Source of the DNA: Pseudopedobacter saltans DSM 12145
GTDB taxonomy: Bacteria > Bacteroidota > Bacteroidia > Sphingobacteriales > Sphingobacteriaceae
Direction: 5' to 3'
DNA length: 64,000 bases
NCBI RefSeq assembly: GCF_000190735.1
Contig: NC_015177.1
Span: 248,001 to 312,000 of the forward strand
A program made the position numbers and the translations under genes. Of the stretch, positions 1 through 8,435 are shown piece after piece. Within the stretch, counting starts at the first letter, position 1. Every line of letters starts with the position of its first letter. Under the pieces are notes generated by a model that saw nothing but the letters and a program-made list of their open reading frames with translations, searched no databases and was not told the origin of the DNA.

Positions 1-465
1 TCCAAGTAAACCAATGGAAGCAACAAGCATGGTTCCATAACCACGTTTCTCTTTGCTCATACTTTCTGTTACCAGAGTAATTCCTGCTCCCAGTTCTCCA
101 GCCAGACCAACCCCTGCAATAAACCTTATCAATCCGTAGGTAAATACATCGGTAACAAAACCGTTGGCAATATTGGCTGCGGAATACATTAGAATGGAGC
201 CAAATAATACCTGCAATCTTCCTTTCTTATCTCCCCAAATTCCCCACAACAAGCCGCCCACAAGCATTCCAATCATTTGAGCGTTGATTAGAGAGACGCC
301 TACAGAAAGCAGATCCTCGTCTGCAACTCCAATTCCTTTCAGGCTGGCAACTCTAATCACAGAGAAAAGCACCAGATCGTACATGTCTACGAAATAGCCG
401 AGAGATGCTACTATAATTAATAAAACAATGTTTTTGTTTGATTTAGAATCGGTTGAAGTGATCAT
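1..465 (-). CDS. MFS transporter, N-terminal part (3' end outside window)
   Basis: The first 155 codons of a major facilitator superfamily permease read leftward from an ATG at 465 and continue past the window edge. The visible part holds about four membrane segments. Between TM2 and TM3 is the family loop motif, seen as WGIWGDKKGR (G-x3-D-x2-GR type), followed by RFIAGVGLAGELGAG in TM4, which resembles the metabolite:H+ symporter and sugar-porter branches. The substrate cannot be told from this half. No partner gene is visible on this strand; the divergent gene starts at 595. Confidence 0.85.
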   Translation of the reverse strand, partial: MITSTDSKSNKNIVLLIIVASLGYFVDMYDLVLFSVIRVASLKGIGVADEDLLSVGVSLINAQMIGMLVGGLLWGIWGDKKGRLQVLFGSILMYSAANIANGFVTDVFTYGLIRFIAGVGLAGELGAGITLVTESMSKEKRGYGTMLVASIGLLG

Positions 466-594
466 ATGTCAGGTTAAATTTCAGGTTCCAAACATCCGAA
501 AAATCTGAATAAGTTGAATTCCTAATTGTAATATTTTTTTCATAATACCGGCTCAAATTCTATTTCCAGGTTTATTTTAAGACCTTTGCAGCAC

Positions 595-1071
595 ATGAAA
601 GTGAATGCCAATATATTGAAATGGACACTCAGGATGTATCCTCCTTTACTTTTCCAAAGGATTTGGGTAATTGGTTTTGCCGAAGATTTTAAATCTGTTG
701 AGGTGAAAATCAGTAAGAGTTTGTTCAATAAAAATTATAATGGAACCATTTTCGGAGGGACAATTTTTAGTGCGGGAGATCCTTTTTATGCTATTTTGTT
801 CGACCAGACTTTTAAAAAGATGGGCTATAATACTATCGCTTGGTTAAAAAGTGCGCATATCCAATACCTAAAACCGGGCAATTCTGATCTGTTTTTTAAG
901 GTTGAGATTACAGATCAGGATATACATGAAGCTCAAATTGCTTTAGATTCGGTTGGAAAATTTGTAAAGACTTTTAAGATAGAGATAAAAAATAAGGTAG
1001 GAGAGATTTGCGCAATTATTCAAAATGAAGTGTATGTCCGAAATCTGGATAAGAAAAAAGCTATTAAATAG
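595..1071 (+). CDS. DUF4442 family protein (hotdog thioesterase-like)
   Basis: This protein of about 158 residues resembles DUF4442 (PF14539), a hotdog-fold family related to PaaI-type acyl-CoA thioesterases. The segment NYNGTIFGGTIFSAGDPFY is the typical central-helix region of that fold. The substrate is unknown. An in-frame TTG lies at 586, but the ATG at 595 is preferred. TTTG at 587-590, five bases before this ATG, resembles the end of a -7 box (GACCTTTG, one mismatch), so the transcript may have almost no leader. The MATE gene follows 16 bases after the stop, so the two are probably co-transcribed. Confidence 0.75.
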   Translation: MKVNANILKWTLRMYPPLLFQRIWVIGFAEDFKSVEVKISKSLFNKNYNGTIFGGTIFSAGDPFYAILFDQTFKKMGYNTIAWLKSAHIQYLKPGNSDLFFKVEITDQDIHEAQIALDSVGKFVKTFKIEIKNKVGEICAIIQNEVYVRNLDKKKAIK

Positions 1072-1087
1072 CAATTGAGGGGTGTGT

Positions 1088-2464
1088 ATGAGCAATGTTT
1101 TTTCTACGTATAAGCAGCATTATAAAGATAATTTAGTTTTGGCTATTCCAATTGTAATCTCGCAGCTGGGACATACAATGGTTCAAACAGCCGATAGTAT
1201 TATTGTCGGCCATTTTGCAGGTACAATTTCCTTGGCCGCTTCTTCACTGGTTCACAGTATTTTTATGGTAATCATGGTGATAGGTATTGGTATTTCCTAT
1301 GGCCTTACACCACTTATTGCGCAGGAGAACGGCAGAGGGAACAAGGAAGAATGCGGTAAATTATTGTCTAATAGCTTATATCTTAATATACTTACGGGTA
1401 TTTTGCTTTTTAGTGTGGTTTATCTGGGCTCTGTTTTCCTCATAAACCATTTAAAGCAAGATGCGGCGGTTATTGTCGAAGCAAAACCTTATCTGAATGT
1501 TTTGGGTTTCTCGATAATCCCTTTGATGGTCTTTCTCACTTTTAAGCAATTTGCTGAAGGACTGGGATTTACTAAGCAAGCTATGATGGTTTCGATCTGG
1601 GGAAACGTGTTGAATATTATCCTGGGTATAACTTTTGTGAAAGGGCTTTTTGGTGTTAAACCAATGGGCTTAATAGGCGTGGGGTATAGTACTCTTATCG
1701 ACAGAAGCCTCATGGCTATAGTCATGGCCGTTTATGTTTTTAAATCGAAGTATTTTAGAGATTATTTACGACAATTTACCTTCAGGCTAATAGATAAAGT
1801 AAGGATGTCTAAAATTTTTAAGATTGGTTTGCCTACCGCTTTACAATATACTTTCGAAGTGAGTGCATTTAGTGCCGCGGCTATTTTAACAGGTACCATA
1901 GGAGCTGTAGAACAGGCTTCGCATCAGGTGGCAATTAATCTGGCGGCTATGACTTATATGATGGCAAGTGGTATAGCATCGGCTGCTGGAATAAAATCCG
2001 GAAATAATTTCGGTAAGCGGGATTTTTTCAATTTAAGGAAATCTGCAATTGCTAGTTATCACATCGCTATCGTTTTTATGTGTGTTGCGGCTTTGTCATT
2101 TGTAGTTTTTAATGGTTTCCTGCCAAAGCTCTTTACCGATGATATTTCGGTAATCAATATCGCATCAGGATTATTGTTAATTGCCGCTTTATTTCAATTG
2201 TTTGATGGTACACAGGTAATTGGCCTGGGAGTATTAAGAGGTATGGGAGATGTAAATATTCCGACACTGATAACTTTTACATCATACTGGATTTTTGGTT
2301 TGCCTGTAGGTTATTTATTAGGAATTGTTTGGGGTATTGGAGTAAACGGTATTTGGTTGGGGCTAACATTAGGATTATTAGTCGCCAGTTTGCTATTATT
2401 TATCCGTTTTAATTTATTAACAAAGAAATACAATAAAACATTAGTGTCTTTAGCAGATGCTTAG
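1088..2464 (+). CDS. MATE family efflux transporter
   Basis: This is a 458-residue polytopic inner-membrane protein, the usual length for MATE (NorM/DinF-type) exporters, which expel organic cations or drugs using a Na+ or H+ gradient. Two homologous halves of about six helices are visible: the first from IPIVISQLGHTMVQTADSIIVG, the second from IGLPTALQYTFEVSAFSAAA. Near the end the RGMGDVNIPTLITFTSYW segment is characteristic of MATE TM10. A GTG lies two codons upstream at 1082, but the ATG at 1088 is preferred. The substrate cannot be predicted. Confidence 0.92.
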   Translation: MSNVFSTYKQHYKDNLVLAIPIVISQLGHTMVQTADSIIVGHFAGTISLAASSLVHSIFMVIMVIGIGISYGLTPLIAQENGRGNKEECGKLLSNSLYLNILTGILLFSVVYLGSVFLINHLKQDAAVIVEAKPYLNVLGFSIIPLMVFLTFKQFAEGLGFTKQAMMVSIWGNVLNIILGITFVKGLFGVKPMGLIGVGYSTLIDRSLMAIVMAVYVFKSKYFRDYLRQFTFRLIDKVRMSKIFKIGLPTALQYTFEVSAFSAAAILTGTIGAVEQASHQVAINLAAMTYMMASGIASAAGIKSGNNFGKRDFFNLRKSAIASYHIAIVFMCVAALSFVVFNGFLPKLFTDDISVINIASGLLLIAALFQLFDGTQVIGLGVLRGMGDVNIPTLITFTSYWIFGLPVGYLLGIVWGIGVNGIWLGLTLGLLVASLLLFIRFNLLTKKYNKTLVSLADA

Positions 2465-2536
2465 CTTTTAAATTTAGGATGCACAATTTCTAACATTCAG
2501 GTTTAGACTTTGAACTTTACACTTTTTACTTACATA

Positions 2537-2827
2537 ATGGATACTAACAAATTATTAAAGAACTTTAGATTTATTGCCTATTGGGAAGGTTGGTCATATC
2601 TGACTATTTTTGTAACCATGATTTTTAAATATGCTTTGAAAATGGGAACTGCAAACTTTATTGTTGGTTCTATTCACGGAGCATTATTTATCATCTATAT
2701 GCTTTTACTATTGCTTTTGTTATTGAAAAAGAGAATCAATTTTGGACAGGCAGTAATAGGTTTTATAGTTTCTTTAATTCCGTTTGGAACTTTTATAGCA
2801 GATAAAAAATGGTTCTCTAAATGGTAA
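2537..2827 (+). CDS. DUF3817 family membrane protein
   Basis: This is a 96-residue protein with three predicted membrane segments and the layout of DUF3817 (YdzA-like): a WEGWSYL start, a VGSIHGALFIIYM helix, and a final SLIPFGTFIADKKW motif. Family function is unknown. I use the ATG at 2537; an upstream in-frame TTG at 2510 would add nine residues with no family support. The methionine aminopeptidase gene follows 39 bases later on the same strand. Confidence 0.8.
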   Translation: MDTNKLLKNFRFIAYWEGWSYLTIFVTMIFKYALKMGTANFIVGSIHGALFIIYMLLLLLLLLKKRINFGQAVIGFIVSLIPFGTFIADKKWFSKW

Positions 2828-2866
2828 TTTTGAGTATTTGATATTGAGGTTTAACATTTTTATATT

Positions 2867-3631
2867 ATGCAGATTACAAATGAAGATGAATTAGCAGGAA
2901 TAAAAGCCATAAGTAAAGCGGTTGCTGATACATTAAAGGCGATGGCTGATTATGCTAAGGCCGGACTTTCTACTAAAGAACTGGACGATTTCGGAGGGAA
3001 ATATTTAAGTGATCTTGGAGCTAAATCTGCACCAAAATTAACCTATGATTTTCCAGGGTGGACGTGTATTAGCGTCAACAATGAAGTTGCTCATGGTATT
3101 CCCTCAGAAAAAACAGTGTTAAAGAACGGTGATCTGATTAATATCGATGTGTCTGCTGAGCTTAATGGTTATTGGGCCGACAATGGATGTTCTTTTATTA
3201 TTGGAGACGATGTAAACAATCATACGAAATTAATAGAAGCTTCAAAAGATATTCTAAAAAAGGCCATTTCCAGAATAAAAGGCGGAGTTAAAATCAATGA
3301 AATTGGTAAATTGATTGAAACAGAAGCAAAGAAAAGTGGTTTCAAAGTTATTAAGAATTTAACAGGGCATGGCGTAGGCCGAAGCTTACACGAAGAACCG
3401 CATGAAGTTGCCAACTTCTGTGATAAATACAATCAGTCCCGATTCAGAAAAAACTCGGTCGTTGCCGTAGAAACTTTTATTGCGACTCATTCCACTTATG
3501 CAGATACATTATCAGATGGCTGGACATTAGTAGGAAATAACGGTGGTTTTGTTGCCCAACACGAACATACCATATTGGTTACAGACGGAGAGCCTGTAAT
3601 CCTGACAGAGGGTAATGGCGTTTGGGAATAA
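2867..3631 (+). CDS. map: type I methionine aminopeptidase
   Basis: This cytosolic dinuclear-metal enzyme removes the initiator methionine from new proteins. At 254 residues it has the usual type I length. The metal ligands are visible in order: His in NEVAHGIP, Asp in NIDVSAEL and YWADNG, His in TGHGVGR, Glu in VAVETFI, and Glu in AQHEHTILV. It ends just before a strong hairpin terminator at 3661. In many bacteria map sits with ribosomal protein genes; here it stands behind membrane-protein genes, so it may be a second copy. Confidence 0.95.
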   Translation: MQITNEDELAGIKAISKAVADTLKAMADYAKAGLSTKELDDFGGKYLSDLGAKSAPKLTYDFPGWTCISVNNEVAHGIPSEKTVLKNGDLINIDVSAELNGYWADNGCSFIIGDDVNNHTKLIEASKDILKKAISRIKGGVKINEIGKLIETEAKKSGFKVIKNLTGHGVGRSLHEEPHEVANFCDKYNQSRFRKNSVVAVETFIATHSTYADTLSDGWTLVGNNGGFVAQHEHTILVTDGEPVILTEGNGVWE

Positions 3632-3660
3632 ACGTCATTCTCCAGGTTTAAAAAATAAAA

Positions 3661-3706
3661 AGCTGTCTCTTGATTTGATAAACAATTTCAAGAGACAGCT
3701 TTTTTC
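3661..3706. terminator. bidirectional terminator between map and the efflux operon
   Basis: A perfect 12-bp inverted repeat (AGCTGTCTCTTG, 3661-3672, and its complement, 3689-3700) is preceded by an A-run and followed by a T-run. It lies between two convergent genes and can serve both. Confidence 0.9.
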
Positions 3707-3708
3707 AT

Positions 3709-4884
3709 TTATTCTGATTTGCTGCTCTGCTTTCTTATTCCAATCATCATTCTAATTTTTACCGCTAAAAATGCTGTAATGGAATATATAATCAGTAAAA
3801 GTATCAGATGTTTCAGATCCCCCGTTAACTGATGGAGTTCAGCATGCTGAAAAAGCATAGCTTTATGAATATTCAAAAACGGTGTTAGGGGGATAATATT
3901 AGCTAAAAATCTAACCCCGCCAGGCATAGCTTCCATTGGCCAGGTATATCCACCAATAATAAATGCAGGTGTGGCTATCAGCATTAAAATTTGTGTTGCC
4001 CTTAACGAATTAGTGATAATAGCACTAAAAGTTACGCCAAGAAAAGATACGGCCATAATAAACAGCGAAGTTGAAATGGCATAGCTTGTTAACGGAGTTG
4101 GAATTGGTGCCTTAAAAATAAAATGGAACATGTAGTAGATTGCCAGTATGAAAATGCTGATAATCCAGAAAGGCAACACCTTAACCATAACTGCCGTAAA
4201 TGCAGAGTGTGTATGGCCTAATAATTCGGAATTAAAAGTATTGTTCTCATATTCCCGGGAAAAGCTTACAGCCATACCTAAAAGTAATACCTGTTGCAAA
4301 ACTACCGCTAAAACACCAGGCCACATAAAGCTTAGGTAATTTGCCGTTTCGTTGAACAAACGGATATAATTTACTTTAAAAGGCTCGTATTGTGATGCCG
4401 CATAAGTACTGTTTTTACCTGTTTTTTCTATCGATTTTATACTTATTCCTGCACTAAAAGTACCAAGTGTGGCTTGTAAACCTTGTGTTGCTATGTTTGC
4501 AGTTAAAAGATTGGTGGTGTTGATATAGGTGTTGACTTCGGGGTATTTCTTTTGCAGCATAGACGCTTCAAAACGATCGGGGATAACCACAACCAATACA
4601 GCTTTCTTTTCTAACAAGGCATCATTAGTACCAATATTATTGTATTTGGTTTCTACAACTTTAAGTTTTTCGTTGTCGTTAATCATGTCAATTAACTGAT
4701 TACTTAAAGGAGTATTGTCCATATCCACAACAATAACGGGTAAGTTTTTCAATTTACCTTCCCGATAAACGAATCCAAACAAAAGCGCATAGATAATAGG
4801 GGCCAGGATGAATACAGACAACAGGGTAGTATCTTTGAAAAATAGCCTGAATTCGCGTTTTAATAGTAAAAGAAAATTTTTCAT
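3709..4884 (-). CDS. ABC-2 type transporter permease
   Basis: This is a 391-residue inner-membrane permease of the YhhJ/YbhR type. It has one N-terminal helix (about residues 20-40), a large periplasmic domain to about residue 180, then five helices in the C-terminal half. The PAFIIGGYTWPMEAMP segment is typical of ABC-2 exporters. It is the last gene of an operon with an HlyD-type adaptor 2 bases upstream and TolC before that, so it probably drives a tripartite export path. No ATPase gene and no second permease are present before the terminator at 3661, so the nucleotide-binding subunit must come from elsewhere. Confidence 0.88.
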   Translation of the reverse strand: MKNFLLLLKREFRLFFKDTTLLSVFILAPIIYALLFGFVYREGKLKNLPVIVVDMDNTPLSNQLIDMINDNEKLKVVETKYNNIGTNDALLEKKAVLVVVIPDRFEASMLQKKYPEVNTYINTTNLLTANIATQGLQATLGTFSAGISIKSIEKTGKNSTYAASQYEPFKVNYIRLFNETANYLSFMWPGVLAVVLQQVLLLGMAVSFSREYENNTFNSELLGHTHSAFTAVMVKVLPFWIISIFILAIYYMFHFIFKAPIPTPLTSYAISTSLFIMAVSFLGVTFSAIITNSLRATQILMLIATPAFIIGGYTWPMEAMPGGVRFLANIIPLTPFLNIHKAMLFQHAELHQLTGDLKHLILLLIIYSITAFLAVKIRMMIGIRKQSSKSE

Positions 4885-4886
4885 AT

Positions 4887-5846
4887 CTATTTTTCTAAAG
4901 TTACTGTAGCATTTGCCAACAGGTTATCTGCATCTTTCATATTGTCGGGAATTATTTTTAATTCATAAATAGCCTCTTCAATTTCATAATTTGGATAGGC
5001 AGCTGTAATATCCGCATATCGGGTAAGTTGTTTAATGGTCTGTACAGTTCCTTCCATACTTTTTTTAGCGTATGGAACATAAACTTTTAACTTCTGACCT
5101 TTTCTATAATTACCGATTTCGTTTTCCGGAATTGTAATCCTAAAATAAGCTGAATGTGGTTGATAGCCATTGAAAAGAGGAAAACCTGCAGCGGCCAACT
5201 CCCCAACACTTAAAGAAATCGTTTCAATTTCCATATCGTTGGTAGCTATGATATACTTTTCAGATACAGCAATTTCTACTTCCTGCAACGCTCCCAAAGC
5301 CTGATCTGCTTGTCCTTGAGCTGCCGTTTTTGTTTCGGTCCTTACACCGTGAAGCGCTTCATTCATTTCTGCGTTTACCGCATCTAATTGAGCTTTTGCA
5401 CCCTGATATTTTGCAGTAATTTCATCAAAAGCCTGTGGCGTCATCATGCTGTCGGCAAACATTGCCCGTGCTCTGTCGAAAGACTTTTTAGCGAAGTTAT
5501 ATTGCTCCTGTAAGCCGGATTGTTTGGCTCTTAATTGTTTTAGCTGATTGGCAGTGGCACCGTGATTCGCCATGTCTCTCTGCGCTCCGCTGGCTTTAAC
5601 AGCACCTTTTACCTGCGAAAGTTTAGCATCTACTTCGGGTACATCCAAACGGGCTAAGGTGTCTCCTTTTTTTACCAAATCACCCTCTTTTACATAAATT
5701 TCGGCAACTCTTCCGGTTACTTTTGGTGCAAAAGAAATAGTAGATTTTCTGATTTTTCCTTCTATGGTTCTTTCCGGCTTCTGGGTGCAGGAAGCAAACA
5801 CTGCGATTGAAACGAATAATAAAAAAACTTGTCTAAGCGTATACAT
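4887..5846 (-). CDS. HlyD/MFP-family periplasmic adaptor, lipoprotein
   Basis: This 319-residue membrane fusion protein bridges an inner-membrane exporter and an outer-membrane channel. It begins with a lipoprotein signal ending at a cysteine (lipobox SIAVFASC). A biotinyl-lipoyl-like half follows (GRVAEIYVKEGDLVKKGDTLA, around residues 48-68), then a coiled-coil hairpin rich in Gln, Lys and Ala (about 80-190), then the second lipoyl half and a beta-barrel (LKVYVPYAKKSMEGTV). It matches the YhiI/YbhG adaptors that partner ABC-2 permeases. It lies between the TolC gene (13-base gap) and the permease. Confidence 0.9.
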   Translation of the reverse strand: MYTLRQVFLLFVSIAVFASCTQKPERTIEGKIRKSTISFAPKVTGRVAEIYVKEGDLVKKGDTLARLDVPEVDAKLSQVKGAVKASGAQRDMANHGATANQLKQLRAKQSGLQEQYNFAKKSFDRARAMFADSMMTPQAFDEITAKYQGAKAQLDAVNAEMNEALHGVRTETKTAAQGQADQALGALQEVEIAVSEKYIIATNDMEIETISLSVGELAAAGFPLFNGYQPHSAYFRITIPENEIGNYRKGQKLKVYVPYAKKSMEGTVQTIKQLTRYADITAAYPNYEIEEAIYELKIIPDNMKDADNLLANATVTLEK

Positions 5847-5859
5847 ATAGCGAATATTT

Positions 5860-7239
5860 TTATTGTAAAGATTGAATGGTTAAGTCCCCTGTTGATTTTA
5901 AAAGTTCGATGGAGTTACGTCTTTGATTGAAAATTGCCTGATAATAATCTAAAGCTGCGGTTTGATAATCTGTTTGTGCGCCAATTAGATCACTAGCTTT
6001 CACCAGACCGACTTTAAATTCTTTTTCAGCAACGTCCAAAGCACCTTTAGCAACATCCATTTGTTTTTGTTTAACCTTTATTTCTGCATTTGAATTTTCA
6101 TAATCGGTAGTGTTTTTTACCAAATTTAATTTTAGCAACTCTTCGGCCTCACTTCTTTCATTAATAGCTTTTTGAACCTCAATTTTTGCCTGCTGAACTT
6201 CGCGTTTACCTTTCAACCCATCAAAAATGTCCCATTTAAAACCAACACCAAGAACCAGGCTGGGAGCAAGTTCAATTTTATCAGCTCTTAATTCTGGCCT
6301 GCCAACTAGAGGCAATTCATGTTTTGCAGTGGCTTTTACATCAAAAAGATTCAAATAACCTAAAGAAGCGGCAGCCTGCACTTTAGGAACCCACCATGTC
6401 TGAGCGGCTTTAACCTTATATCTGTAAGCTTCAATGCCAGAATTTAAAGCCTTTAATTCGGCCCTATTCTCGATAGTACTGGTGTTTTTAACCTGTGTAA
6501 AAGGCTTAAGTTCATTTTGTATCAACTCCAGTCGTTCTAATGAAATATGGGTAAGTTTATGTAACTGCTGGATTAATAGAGTCCTTTTGCCTTCATATTC
6601 CTGAGTCTTGGATTCTAATTGAATTTTTGCCACTTCTACTTTCTGAAAATCGTATTTAGTAATCAATCCGTATCCTAACGCTTTGGTAGCAGTTTTTAAA
6701 TTGATCTCCAAACGTCTTTGATTTTCGTTGAGAAGTAATTTTACCTGAGACAAAAGCGCAATCTGGTCATAAGCTTTGCTTATTTCACTAATAATATCCT
6801 GTTCGCTTTTCTCTAAAAGGATTTCCTGGGCCTTGGACTTTTCGTCTAAAGCTTGTTTTAAGGCAGGTACTTTACCTCCGGAAAACAGAACGGATGATAT
6901 GTTTAAGTCCGCTTTAGCCAGGTTTGCCCGATTATTAAAGCCGCCGCTAATTTCAGGAATAGGAATGTTAAGAACAGGTAGCGTGGTTTCAGGAAAAACC
7001 ACGTTAGAATTGCTGCTTAAATAGGCGTATTTTCCGCTGATATCCGCATTTGGCAAATACACCTCGTTTAGTTTTTTTCTATCAATTTTGGCAAATTCGA
7101 TATCTAATTTCTGATTTGCCAGTTTGTAGTCTTTGACTAAAGCGCTGTCTACCAGTTCCTGCAAAGTAGGAGCTGTTTGTGCAGACAATTGATTAGAGAA
7201 GCAAATGCCCAATAGTAACAGTTTAATCGGTTTTTTCAT
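5860..7239 (-). CDS. TolC-family outer membrane efflux protein
   Basis: This is a 459-residue outer-membrane channel with a Sec signal peptide (cleavage near LSAQTAP), two repeated OEP domains with long alpha-helical coiled coils, and beta segments. The FKVGLVKASDLIGAQTDYQ segment near the C-terminus is the classic TolC helix signature. It is the first gene of the operon TolC - adaptor - ABC permease. A perfect FNR-type palindrome lies at 7291-7304, 52 bases before its ATG, suggesting control by a Crp/Fnr-family protein. Confidence 0.92.
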   Translation of the reverse strand: MKKPIKLLLLGICFSNQLSAQTAPTLQELVDSALVKDYKLANQKLDIEFAKIDRKKLNEVYLPNADISGKYAYLSSNSNVVFPETTLPVLNIPIPEISGGFNNRANLAKADLNISSVLFSGGKVPALKQALDEKSKAQEILLEKSEQDIISEISKAYDQIALLSQVKLLLNENQRRLEINLKTATKALGYGLITKYDFQKVEVAKIQLESKTQEYEGKRTLLIQQLHKLTHISLERLELIQNELKPFTQVKNTSTIENRAELKALNSGIEAYRYKVKAAQTWWVPKVQAAASLGYLNLFDVKATAKHELPLVGRPELRADKIELAPSLVLGVGFKWDIFDGLKGKREVQQAKIEVQKAINERSEAEELLKLNLVKNTTDYENSNAEIKVKQKQMDVAKGALDVAEKEFKVGLVKASDLIGAQTDYQTAALDYYQAIFNQRRNSIELLKSTGDLTIQSLQ

Positions 7240-7290
7240 TCAGTCGATTTTTATTTGACCCAAAATTCCTAAGAAATAATCTATTGTCTT

Positions 7291-7304
7291 TTGATATAAA
7301 TCAA
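7291..7304. promoter_or_regulatory. FNR-type box TTGAT-N4-ATCAA upstream of tolC operon
   Basis: The 14-base sequence TTGATATAAATCAA is a perfect match to the FNR consensus TTGAT-N4-ATCAA. Its near edge is 52 bases from the ATG of the minus-strand tolC gene. The next gene upstream (7738-8301) encodes a Crp/Fnr-family protein whose recognition helix has the E-x-x-S-R pattern used by FNR to read TTGAT. Binding is inferred. Confidence 0.6.
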
Positions 7305-7476
7305 ATTCAGAAAATAATTTAAGAAACTATTTTCACCAATGATATAACAGCCAAAAACTTTTACTGTTTTCTAAGGTCCGCTGCTGAGTTAACTTGATAA
7401 TAGTATATTCTTTCTAGGTGGGGCAGAGTGAAAGGGGATATTTCGAAGAAAAAGTGTCTTTCTTCTTCGGTTTGCC

Positions 7477-7630
7477 TTCGTTTCTCCTACGTTTCTCCTT
7501 TACTACTCCGTACCATCTCCCTTGCAAGGCTTACGATTGGCTTACATTTCTCTTACGTTTCTCTTACGGTTGTCTTACGTTTCTCCTACGATTGTCTTAC
7601 ACCGCGCTTACGGGACGAAGGAGAACCGTA
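7477..7630. repeat. degenerate 11-bp tandem repeat, 13 units plus one inverted copy
   Basis: Thirteen consecutive 11-base units run from 7477 to 7619. The consensus is TACGTTTCTCY, for example TACGTTTCTCC at 7488, TACGTTTCTCT at 7554 and TACGTTTCTCC at 7576. Units 5, 6, 12 and 13 are more diverged. Immediately after, at 7620-7630, sits GGAGAACCGTA, the reverse complement of a unit. This array occupies most of the 498-base gap between tolC (start 7239) and the Crp/Fnr gene (end 7738). Open frames across it are by-products of the repeat. The remaining 7305-7476 is AT-rich with nothing else recognised. Confidence 0.85.
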
Positions 7631-7737
7631 AGAAAAATGAAGAAGCAATGCAAGTTAACCGATGAACCTGTTCTGGTTTTGGTTATGGCCAATCCTGGTA
7701 ATTTGAGCTGGAATTGAAGGACGATAAAAAGACCATA

Positions 7738-8301
7738 TTATTTTTTTGCGCGAATTCTGCTCAGCGTTTCTTGCGTAATACCTAAATAAGATGCAATATG
7801 CCCTAAAGGAGCTCGTTGTAAAATCTCGGGTTGTTGTTCTAAAAGTGCATCGTACCTTTGTTGTGCACTTTGAAATTGTAATGCAACAATTCTGGATGTT
7901 GCAATGAGCAGAAAATATTGCAGAACATGACTTTTAACTTTTTCGATAGCAGGGAATTCGTTGTTTAAGTTTACAAAATCTCGAAAACTGATAGCAGCTA
8001 CCAAACAATCTTCCAGGCTTTCTACACAATATACCGAAGGGCTTTGGGTGAAGAAACTTTCCGCTATAGAAATGAAATCACCTTCTTTATAAAAGCCGTA
8101 GGTAATGTCCTTACCAGACTCGTTTACGTAGTATATCCTGCATAAACCTTTTTCTATAAAATAAAGTGTGTTTGCTACTTCACCATAGTTTTTAAGTATA
8201 TCCAGCTTCTGATATTCCTTTTGTTTAAAAGCATGGTTAATAGCTTCGCGAAGTTGGCTGTTTACCGGAATTATATGACTGATGGCGGTTAATAAAGACA
8301 T
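7738..8301 (-). CDS. Crp/Fnr family transcriptional regulator
   Basis: This 187-residue regulator has an N-terminal cyclic-nucleotide-binding-like beta-barrel (FIEKGLCRIYYVNESGKD around residues 48-65; FYKEGDFIS) and a short C-terminal winged helix. The recognition helix GITQETLSRIRAKK ends the protein. Its E178, S181 and R182 match the E-x-x-S-R spacing of FNR rather than the R-E-x-x-G-R of CRP. There is no N-terminal cysteine cluster, so it is not an oxygen-sensing [4Fe-4S] FNR; the ligand is unknown. A perfect FNR-type box lies before the next operon downstream. Confidence 0.9.
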   Translation of the reverse strand: MSLLTAISHIIPVNSQLREAINHAFKQKEYQKLDILKNYGEVANTLYFIEKGLCRIYYVNESGKDITYGFYKEGDFISIAESFFTQSPSVYCVESLEDCLVAAISFRDFVNLNNEFPAIEKVKSHVLQYFLLIATSRIVALQFQSAQQRYDALLEQQPEILQRAPLGHIASYLGITQETLSRIRAKK

Positions 8302-8367
8302 ATTGATAAATGCTAAAGCAAACGAAAATAGAAATTAGCATTAAAAAAGAAAAAAGCCTGATTAAAT

Positions 8368-8381
8368 TTAACTTAAGTTAA
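8368..8381. promoter_or_regulatory. 14-bp palindrome between the Crp/Fnr gene and glyS
   Basis: TTAACTTAAGTTAA is a perfect 14-base palindrome, 67 bases before the Crp/Fnr ATG and 55 bases before glyS. A half-site copy TTAACTTA recurs at 8401-8408. It could be an operator for either divergent gene; it does not match the TTGAT box the adjacent regulator is predicted to read. Confidence 0.4.
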
Positions 8382-8435
8382 GAAATAAAGATAAAGTAGC
8401 TTAACTTAGCGTCCGATTTTATATTTTACGTAGCT

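Noticed and set aside
2465-2536. Repeat-like AACTTTACACTTTTTACTTAC string before the DUF3817 gene
   Set aside because: Low-complexity AT-rich sequence; no second clear copy was found in the window.
7477-7619. CRISPR array
   Set aside because: Units are contiguous 11-mers without spacers, and no cas genes are present.
7418-7717. Two overlapping plus-strand frames (67 and 99 codons) rich in FSY/LTFLLRFSY repeats
   Set aside because: They are produced by the 11-bp tandem repeat read in different frames, with no start signal or domain.
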